Part shown: one piece after another, positions 57,042-64,000 of the stretch
Layout of the letters: each line of letters opens with the position of its first letter
Numbering within the stretch: the first letter of the stretch is position 1
Assembly: GCF_002093665.1 (NCBI RefSeq)
Contig: NZ_MRWE01000012.1
Coordinates: forward strand, 58,542 to 122,541
Length of the DNA stretch: 64,000 nucleotides
Reading direction: 5' to 3'
Source: Rouxiella badensis
Lineage (GTDB): Bacteria > Pseudomonadota > Gammaproteobacteria > Enterobacterales > Enterobacteriaceae
The notes under the pieces: model-generated
The model's database searches: none
Told to the model about the DNA's origin: nothing
The model's input: the letters and a program-made list of their open reading frames with translations, nothing else
Program-made: the position numbers and the translations under genes

Positions 57042-58424
57042 TTGAGCACGCATTCTTTCTCCACACTGACTTTGCCATCCGAACAAATTTCTAACCTCGA
57101 AGAACTGGGCTACGCCCAAATGACGCCAATTCAGGAAGCCTCTTTGCCTGCCATCCTGCTGGGTCAGGACGTGCGCGCGAAAGCCAAGACCGGCAGTGGC
57201 AAGACCGCTGCGTTTGGTATCGGGCTGTTAGATAAAATTACTGTCGGCGATTTCTTCTGCCAGGCGCTGGTGCTGTGCCCAACGCGTGAACTGGCGGATC
57301 AGGTCAGTAAAGAGCTGCGTCGTCTGGCGCGTTTCACCCAAAACATCAAAATCCTGACCCTGTGCGGCGGCCAGCCGATTGGGCCACAGCTTGACTCTCT
57401 GGTGCACCAGCCGCACATCGTGGTGGGTACGCCGGGCCGTATTCAGGAACATCTGCGCAAAGGCACCCTGAAGCTTGACCAGATGAAAGTGCTGGTGCTC
57501 GATGAAGCTGACCGCATGCTGGATATGGGCTTTAGCGAAGATATCGAAGACGTGGTGAGCTATACGCCGCCGTCTCGCCAGACGCTGCTGTTCTCCGCGA
57601 CCTATCCGGAAGGCATCGAGCGCATCAGCAATAAATTCCAGCGTCAGCCGCTGAACGTGGAAATAGAGGGTGGCGAAGACGTTGCCGACATCGAACAGGT
57701 ATTTATCGAAGCCGACCGCCACAGCCGTTTGTCGCTGCTGACTGCGGTGCTTTATCAGTATCAGCCGACCTCGTGCGTGGTTTTCTGTAACACCAAACGC
57801 GATTGCCAGGAGATTGCCGATACGCTGGCCAGCAAGGGCATTAGCGTACTGGCGTTGAACGGCGACCTCGAGCAGCGCGACCGCGACCGCGTTCTGGTGC
57901 GTTTCTCCAACGGCAGCTGCCGCGTATTGGTTGCCACCGACGTTGCCGCCCGTGGTCTTGACATCAAACAGCTGGGACTGGTCATCAACTACGAACTGTC
58001 GTTCGACCCTGAAGTGCACGTTCACCGAGTGGGCCGTACCGGTCGTGCAGGTACCAGCGGTGTGGCGGTGAGTCTGGTTACGCCGCAGGAAATGGTCCGC
58101 GTTCATGCGCTCGAAGACTATATGCGCAAAAGCTTCAAATGGCAGCCTGCTGCTCAGAGTCTCTCTGCCCCTGCCGCGACGCTGGAACCCGAGATGCTGA
58201 CGTTGTGCATCGACGGTGGCCGTAAAGCCAAGATTCGTCCGGGTGATATTCTGGGCGCGCTGACCGGTGATGCGGGTTTAACCGCCGCCGAAGTGGGCAA
58301 AATCGACATGTTCCCGATTCATGCCTATGTTGCTATTCGCAAAAACAGCGCCAAGAAAGCCCTGCAACGCCTGCAGGAAGGCAAAATTAAAGGCAAGAGC
58401 TGCAAGGCCTTCTTACTGCGCTAA
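57042..58424 (+). CDS. dbpA: ATP-dependent RNA helicase DbpA
   Basis: DbpA is a DEAD-box helicase specific for hairpin 92 of 23S rRNA and acts in late 50S assembly. Motifs in order are the Q motif (MTPIQ), Walker A AKTGSGKT (48-55), [26 protein letters not shown] and [10 protein letters not shown]. The C-terminal DbpA domain ([20 protein letters not shown]) gives rRNA specificity. The start is TTG at 57042, with AAGAG upstream, giving 460 residues (E. coli 457). Confidence 0.95.
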   Translation: MSTHSFSTLTLPSEQISNLEELGYAQMTPIQEASLPAILLGQDVRAKAKTGSGKTAAFGIGLLDKITVGDFFCQALVLCPTRELADQVSKELRRLARFTQNIKILTLCGGQPIGPQLDSLVHQPHIVVGTPGRIQEHLRKGTLKLDQMKVLVLDEADRMLDMGFSEDIEDVVSYTPPSRQTLLFSATYPEGIERISNKFQRQPLNVEIEGGEDVADIEQVFIEADRHSRLSLLTAVLYQYQPTSCVVFCNTKRDCQEIADTLASKGISVLALNGDLEQRDRDRVLVRFSNGSCRVLVATDVAARGLDIKQLGLVINYELSFDPEVHVHRVGRTGRAGTSGVAVSLVTPQEMVRVHALEDYMRKSFKWQPAAQSLSAPAATLEPEMLTLCIDGGRKAKIRPGDILGALTGDAGLTAAEVGKIDMFPIHAYVAIRKNSAKKALQRLQEGKIKGKSCKAFLLR

Positions 58425-58450
58425 GTGAAATTGAGGAGAGAAACTCGACA

Positions 58451-60487
58451 ATGATGATTCCGCCAAAGGCTGAAAAGCGTCCGTATCCTATGACTACGCA
58501 CGGCGACACGCGCGTAGACGATTACTATTGGCTGCGCGACGATGAGCGCAGCGATGAAGACGTACTGAATTATCTTCAGGCGGAAAATGCCTGGACAGAA
58601 CAGGCGATGAAGCCGCATCAGGCACTGCGTGAAGCCTTGTATCAGGAGATGGTTGACCGCATTCCTCAGCAGGATCACTCCGTTCCTTACGTGAAGCACG
58701 GCTATCGTTATCAGACGCGCTACGAGCCGGGCAACGAGTATGCTATCTACCTGCGTCAACCGGCGGCCGAGAGCGAAAACTGGCAAACGCTGATCGACGG
58801 CAACGAGCGCGCCGCCGACCGTGAGTTCTATACCCTCGGTGGCCTTGACGTGAGCCCTGATAATACGCAACTGCTGGTGGCGGAAGATTTTCTGTCGCGC
58901 CGTCAGTACGATATTCGCGTCAAGAGCCTGCTGGATGACAGCTGGTCTGAGGAAGTTCTGAGTAACACCTCAGGAAGTGCCGAGTGGGCCAACGACTCAA
59001 AGACCATTTTCTACGTGCGCAAGCACAAGACCACGCTGCTGCCTTATCAGGTTTATCGTCATCAGGTTGGCACTGATCCTGAGCAGGACGTGCTGGTTTA
59101 CGAAGAGAAAGACGACACCTTCTACGTCGGCCTCGACAAAACCACTTCTGAGCGATACATCATTATTCACCTCGACAGCACAACGACCTCAGAAGTGCTG
59201 CTGCTGGACGCCGATAACCCGCTGGCCGAGCCACAGCTGTTTGCCCCGCGCAGGAAAGATCATGAATACGCGCTGGATCATTATCAGGGCCATTTCTATA
59301 TTCGCTCCAATAAAGACGGCAAAAACTTCGGCCTGTACAAGAGCGACAGCTTTGCAGAGGCCGACTGGCAGACGCTTATCCCTGCACGTGACGATGTGAT
59401 GCTCGAGGGTTTCAGCCTGTTTCGCGACTGGCTAGTTATCGAAGAACGTCAGGAGGGGCTGACCCACCTGCGTCAGATTCACTGGCAGAGCGGCGAGGAG
59501 AAATCGCTGAAGTTTGACGATCCGACCTACGTGACTTGGCTTTCCTACAATCCAACGCCTGATACGTCACTGCTGCGCTACGGTTATTCGTCGATGACCA
59601 CCGCCAGTTCCCTGTTCGAGCTGGACCTCGACACCGGCGAGCGCAGGCTGCTCAAACAGCAGGAAGTGAAAGACTTCGATTCAGCCAACTACCGCAGCGA
59701 GCGCGTTTGGGTCACGGCACGCGACGGCGTCAAGGTGCCGGTCTCTCTGGTATATCGTCATGACACGTTCAAAGCCGGGCACAATCCGCTGATGATCTAC
59801 GCCTACGGATCCTACGGCAGCAGCATGGATCCAGGTTTCAGCGGCAGCCGTTTGAGCCTGCTGGATCGCGGTTTCGTGTTTGCGCTGGCACATATTCGCG
59901 GCGGTGCCGATCTCGGTCAACAGTGGTACGAAGACGGGAAACTGTTCAACAAGCTGAATACCTTCCACGACTTTATCGACGTGACTAAAGCCTTGGTCGA
60001 ACAAAAATACGGCGATAAAGATCGGGTGTATGCGATGGGCGGCAGCGCCGGCGGCCTGCTGATGGGCGCGATTATCAATCAGGCCCCTGAGCTTTATCAC
60101 GGCATCGTGGCGCAGGTTCCGTTTGTTGACGTGGTAACCACCATGCTCGATGAATCTATCCCACTGACTACCGGTGAGTACGACGAGTGGGGCAACCCGA
60201 ATGACAAGGCGTACTACGACTACATCCTGCAATACAGCCCATACGATCAGGTTCTGGCGCAGGATTATCCGCACATGCTGGTCACTACCGGGCTGCACGA
60301 TTCACAGGTGCAATACTGGGAACCGGCAAAGTGGGTTGCCAAGCTGCGTGACCTGAAAACGGATAACAATCAGCTGCTGATGTACACCGACATGGATTCT
60401 GGTCACGGCGGCAAGTCAGGGCGCTTCAAGGCTTACGAAGATATCGCGATGGAATATGCGTTTGTCATCGCGCTTAGCCAGCAGTAA
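58451..60487 (+). CDS. ptrB: Oligopeptidase B
   Basis: PtrB is a serine peptidase of the prolyl oligopeptidase family that cuts after Arg or Lys in short peptides. An N-terminal beta-propeller domain is followed by the catalytic alpha/beta-hydrolase domain with the Ser in [11 protein letters not shown], the Asp in TTGLHDSQV and the His in DSGHGGKSG. At 678 residues it is near the E. coli length (686). It follows dbpA by 26 bases with a GAGGAG site, so the two may be co-transcribed. Confidence 0.96.
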   Translation: MMIPPKAEKRPYPMTTHGDTRVDDYYWLRDDERSDEDVLNYLQAENAWTEQAMKPHQALREALYQEMVDRIPQQDHSVPYVKHGYRYQTRYEPGNEYAIYLRQPAAESENWQTLIDGNERAADREFYTLGGLDVSPDNTQLLVAEDFLSRRQYDIRVKSLLDDSWSEEVLSNTSGSAEWANDSKTIFYVRKHKTTLLPYQVYRHQVGTDPEQDVLVYEEKDDTFYVGLDKTTSERYIIIHLDSTTTSEVLLLDADNPLAEPQLFAPRRKDHEYALDHYQGHFYIRSNKDGKNFGLYKSDSFAEADWQTLIPARDDVMLEGFSLFRDWLVIEERQEGLTHLRQIHWQSGEEKSLKFDDPTYVTWLSYNPTPDTSLLRYGYSSMTTASSLFELDLDTGERRLLKQQEVKDFDSANYRSERVWVTARDGVKVPVSLVYRHDTFKAGHNPLMIYAYGSYGSSMDPGFSGSRLSLLDRGFVFALAHIRGGADLGQQWYEDGKLFNKLNTFHDFIDVTKALVEQKYGDKDRVYAMGGSAGGLLMGAIINQAPELYHGIVAQVPFVDVVTTMLDESIPLTTGEYDEWGNPNDKAYYDYILQYSPYDQVLAQDYPHMLVTTGLHDSQVQYWEPAKWVAKLRDLKTDNNQLLMYTDMDSGHGGKSGRFKAYEDIAMEYAFVIALSQQ

Positions 60488-60517
60488 TTAAGGATTCTTC
60501 AGGAAAAAATCAGCAAT

Positions 60518-60547
60518 AAAAAAGGCGACTCAATGGTCGCCTTTTTA
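60518..60547. terminator. Terminator between ptrB and exoX
   Basis: AAAAAGGCGAC pairs with GTCGCCTTTTT around TCAATG; A and T tracts on both sides serve the converging genes. Confidence 0.9.
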
Positions 60548-60564
60548 CTGTCTGGAGTCTGAGC

Positions 60565-61230
60565 CTACTTATCCAAAAAGTAGTTCAGACTGTATTTCAT
60601 ATCCGCACTGAGGCTGCTGACTTCGCGCAGCATCCAGCGCAGATAACCAGGGTCCTGTGAGGCTATCTCAGAAATCTTCTGACCGCGATATTTGCCGAAT
60701 TTAAGCGTGCGCAGTAGCGTAGGGCGCTCGGCTATCGCCAGCATCTCTTCAGCACTCAGACCGGATTCTTCCTGAATGCGGATCAGAAGCGAAGCGGTGA
60801 CGTAGCAGTCGTACAGCGCTCGGTGTGGGTGTAAATGCGCTGGCGGATGCGTGTCGAGATTTAAGCTATGACGCAGATTTTGCAGGCTGTAGCTCGGCTG
60901 CCCGGGAAACACCTCGCGCGCCAGTTTCACGGTGCAGATCCATTGCCCGTTCATTTCGGGCAGCATCGCACGGTCAAAGGCTGCGTTATGCGCAACGTAG
61001 TAGGGATGACCCTGATAGCGGCGCACGGCTACCGCGATACGCGGCTTGCCTTCGACCATCTCCTCGGTGATTTGATGAACTGCCATCGCCTGAGGGCTAA
61101 TTTCACGGTCTGGACACACCAGGTCGCTCATGGGTTGCGTGATAACGCCCTCAACCACGTCGACCGAGGCGATTTCGACCACCCCGCCGTTAAACCCACA
61201 GGTTTCTGTATCAATCACTCTAAAACTCAT
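60565..61230 (-). CDS. exoX: Exodeoxyribonuclease X
   Basis: ExoX is a DnaQ-family 3'-5' exonuclease used in mismatch and recombination repair. The DEDDh set is visible: Asp and Glu in VIDTETCG, Asp in AHNAAFDRAML, and His/Asp in HPHRALYDCY. A C-terminal FGKYRGQKISEIA module (exoX-like small domain) follows. The ATG at 61230 after AGGAGCAA gives 221 residues (E. coli 220). Confidence 0.96.
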   Translation of the reverse strand: MSFRVIDTETCGFNGGVVEIASVDVVEGVITQPMSDLVCPDREISPQAMAVHQITEEMVEGKPRIAVAVRRYQGHPYYVAHNAAFDRAMLPEMNGQWICTVKLAREVFPGQPSYSLQNLRHSLNLDTHPPAHLHPHRALYDCYVTASLLIRIQEESGLSAEEMLAIAERPTLLRTLKFGKYRGQKISEIASQDPGYLRWMLREVSSLSADMKYSLNYFLDK

Positions 61231-61247
61231 TGCTTGCTCCTGATAAT

Positions 61248-62012
61248 TTAGGCTCCCTGATAGCTTATCAGCTCGACGTGTCCGTGCCATCCCTCGTGGG
61301 TTTTGCGGGCAATCGCCAGTGCGTCCTGATTGGCAGGTGCGACAACAATTTCATGGCCGAGTTCGGACCAGATGGCGCTCTTGCCTGCCGGGATCCACCC
61401 ACCGGTTGGCGCGCAGTGGTTTGCCAGCATCACCGTCATACGGTGTTTCTCGGCATAACCGCGCATCATCTCGCTTTCTTTGTCGTAGCTTGGTTTAGAG
61501 ATTAAGACACCCGCGCCGTAGATGTCTGCCCCGCCAGCGGCTGCAAGCTGCGGATGCGAAGGTGAGGCGATGTCAGCGCAGATAGCCAGACCCAATGTTC
61601 TCTCGCCTAGACTGAGCTGAGGGCCGCCCTGACCGGGGGTGAAGAAGTGCTCTTCAGTATCGTGTAAATGTTGTTTGGTGTAGGAATACAGTGTGCCGTC
61701 TGGGGAAAAAACGATGGCGCCAATATACAGGGCATCGCCGTCGTTACAGCACAGTGGCGCACCGCACACAATAGTGATGTTATGATTTTTTGCCTGATTT
61801 CGCAGCAGTTCGAGACGCGAGTCCTGAAGCGTCAGTCCTAGCTTGCGCGCCAACTCGGGCTCATAGCCGGTGAGAGAAAGTTCAGGAAAAATAATCAGGC
61901 TCACGCCGTGCTCTGCGGCAAGCGCAACGGCCCGCGAATGGCGCTGAATATTTACATCAATATTCCCCGCGACACAGGTAATCTGCGCGGCAGCGATTGA
62001 AAAATCACTCAT
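61248..62012 (-). CDS. yobB: Carbon-nitrogen hydrolase YobB (full length)
   Basis: This nitrilase-superfamily amidohydrolase has the catalytic triad Glu44 (FPELSLTGYE), Lys113 (YTKQHLH) and Cys145 (LAICADI). The substrate is unknown. The ATG at 62012 gives 254 residues; E. coli YobB is shorter (about 218), so this looks like the intact version. It precedes exoX by 17 bases and is probably co-transcribed with it. Confidence 0.9.
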   Translation of the reverse strand: MSDFSIAAAQITCVAGNIDVNIQRHSRAVALAAEHGVSLIIFPELSLTGYEPELARKLGLTLQDSRLELLRNQAKNHNITIVCGAPLCCNDGDALYIGAIVFSPDGTLYSYTKQHLHDTEEHFFTPGQGGPQLSLGERTLGLAICADIASPSHPQLAAAGGADIYGAGVLISKPSYDKESEMMRGYAEKHRMTVMLANHCAPTGGWIPAGKSAIWSELGHEIVVAPANQDALAIARKTHEGWHGHVELISYQGA

Positions 62013-62050
62013 GAGGTCTTCCCGGATGTTTATTTGTAAGGCCAATTAAC

Positions 62051-62076
62051 AAAAAAACCCGCGCTAAGCGGGTTTT
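62051..62076 (-). terminator. Terminator of the 33-residue protein gene
   Basis: ACCCGC pairs with GCGGGT around GCTAA and, on the minus strand, is followed by seven T. It lies between the small gene and yobB. Confidence 0.8.
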
Positions 62077-62093
62077 ATGATGCGAATTCCGTA

Positions 62094-62195
62094 TTAAGCA
62101 GATGCCTTCTTGGCACGTTTTTCTGCTTTTTTCTCTGCGGGGGTTTTTAACGGTTTTTTCTTCGCATTCTTTTTGCTATCCATTCCTTTACTCAT
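62094..62195 (-). CDS. 33-residue lysine-rich small protein
   Basis: A minus-strand ATG six bases after AGAGG opens a frame for a very basic peptide: MSKGMDSKKNAKKK, then PLKTPAEKK and a Lys/Ala-rich helix ending KASA. About 13 of 33 residues are Lys. A good ribosome site and a dedicated terminator support it as real. Similar short Lys-rich proteins occur in related enterics; no function is known, though nucleic-acid binding is conceivable. Confidence 0.75.
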   Translation of the reverse strand: MSKGMDSKKNAKKKPLKTPAEKKAEKRAKKASA

Positions 62196-62415
62196 ATTGG
62201 CCTCTCTCAAGCGGGTGGATACGGTCACTATGCTATTTACTGCCTATTTGCGATAACTTGCAATAGAGCAGCCCGACTTTTTCGAAAATATCCTGTTATG
62301 GCTATTTTTTTTCTTTTATAGGAAGCCATGTTGCTGATTATCTGTGCAGTAAGGCGTTTTACTGTGCTGCCGCTCGAAAAAAACATCCTTTTTTGAAACC
62401 CAGAGTGGTAAGAGA

Positions 62416-63451
<1,036 letters not shown>

Positions 63452-63488
63452 AAGACGTTAGCTCACTCTCTCCTGACGGGCGGCCGGA

Positions 63489-63722
63489 TTATTTTTGCTT
63501 CGGTTCATACGGCAGGCGAGAGTATTTGTGTGACTCCACGCGGTAAAAGGCGACCCGCTCGCGGAAATATTCGCGAAGATGGGCGGGTTGCTCACGCTCG
63601 GCAATCTCGGCAACCACCGGCATGTTGTAGCGTTCCTTGAAGGCGACGGCGGATGCGGCCAAATCTACGTTAATTTTGTCCATCTCTTCTTTGGCTATCT
63701 CGGCCAGATTACGGTTCATCAT
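63489..63722 (-). CDS. holE: DNA polymerase III subunit theta
   Basis: Theta binds the epsilon proofreading subunit in the polymerase III core and stabilises it. The 77-residue protein has the conserved core [43 protein letters not shown] and the end [10 protein letters not shown]. The first of two tandem ATGs (63722) is five bases from AGGA. In E. coli holE also lies beside yobB/exoX. Confidence 0.95.
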   Translation of the reverse strand: MMNRNLAEIAKEEMDKINVDLAASAVAFKERYNMPVVAEIAEREQPAHLREYFRERVAFYRVESHKYSRLPYEPKQK

Positions 63723-63885
63723 TTTGTTCCTGATTAGCGATTCTTGGCGCATTGTACAAGACAGTCCGGCCGAGGTGAATGCCCTGACGCGTGTCACTTC
63801 AATCTAAATGAGACTACTAATCATTTTTATTCATTTAATTGAATGTCTATTAATTGCCTGCGCTTAAATTAAATAAAGTAGAATA

Positions 63886-63908
63886 TTAATAAGAATGATT
63901 CTTTTTAA
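63886..63908. promoter_or_regulatory. Fur-like palindrome near the window end
   Basis: AAGAATGATTCTT (63891-63903) inside an AT-rich near-palindrome resembles Fur boxes (GATAAT-type repeats). No gene follows inside the window, so any iron-regulated target would start beyond base 64000. Confidence 0.35.
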
Positions 63909-64000
63909 TGGATTTTTTATCGTGAATAATTATCACTAACAACTTCGTTCTTATTTAGATGTTATTTTAAATTCATTAAAATCATGTGGTTATATTTATT

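Overview
The window is a stretch of a gammaproteobacterial chromosome of the order Enterobacterales. Almost every protein can be read as a close relative of an Escherichia coli protein, and the gene order follows the E. coli fabD-to-icd segment and then the yebW/yobH/mgrB/cspC-to-holE segment. Several features differ from E. coli: an ERIC repeat between mnmA and an LprI-like gene, no fhuE, bhsA/comR/ldtC or mntP, a full-length YobB nitrilase, and a prolyl iminopeptidase next to holE. These suggest a Yersiniaceae/Hafniaceae-type genus (Serratia, Rahnella, Rouxiella, Ewingella or similar); the genus cannot be fixed from sequence reading alone. No rRNA, tRNA, insertion sequence, integrated prophage or CRISPR array was seen.

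Layout. 1-3.5 kb: fatty-acid synthesis genes fabD-fabG-acpP-fabF. 3.5-7.9 kb: pabC-mltG-tmk-holB-ycfH. 8.2-9.7 kb: ptsG, with Mlc/CRP-like sites and an SgrS-type leader. 10-14 kb: hinT-ycfL-lpoB-thiK-nagZ-ycfP. 14-16.3 kb: ndh (FNR box) and ycfJ. 16.4-25.4 kb: mfd (reverse), lolCDE, cobB, pepT. 25.5-34.3 kb, mostly reverse strand: roxA, phoQ, phoP, purB, hflD, mnmA, nudJ, rluE, with an LprI-like gene and an ERIC element inserted between hflD and mnmA. 34.4-35.7 kb: icd.

35.7-43.7 kb is the accessory part: small proteins (glycine-zipper, IraP-like, AriR-like, YebW, YobH, a long MgrB, YebO, NinX-like, DUF4060-like), an orphan OppA/MppA-type binding protein, a RomA-like metallo-hydrolase, and a 1.2 kb AT-rich gap before yobF-cspC. 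That gap holds a perfect FNR palindrome, several hairpins and a 40-codon ORF. 44-56.4 kb: a second YfiH/PgeF-type gene, rlmA, yobD, the mannose PTS manXYZ, yoaE, sdaA, nudL, pabB, yoaH, purT. 56.6-63.8 kb: a cspE-like gene, dbpA, ptrB, exoX, yobB, a 33-residue lysine-rich protein, pip and holE. The last 200 bases are AT-rich with a Fur-like palindrome.

The most notable theme is the PhoPQ circuit. PhoQ lacks the acidic membrane-facing cluster known from E. coli. phoP has a clear PhoP box in its own promoter. The window also encodes the feedback inhibitor MgrB, in a form with a longer basic N-terminus and a plausible PhoP box, and an IraP-like anti-adaptor candidate with a weaker PhoP-box-like site. 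Together these suggest a locally clustered, sequence-diverged Mg2+/stress regulon. A second theme is matched Mlc-like operators in front of the two hexose PTS transcription units, ptsG and manXYZ.
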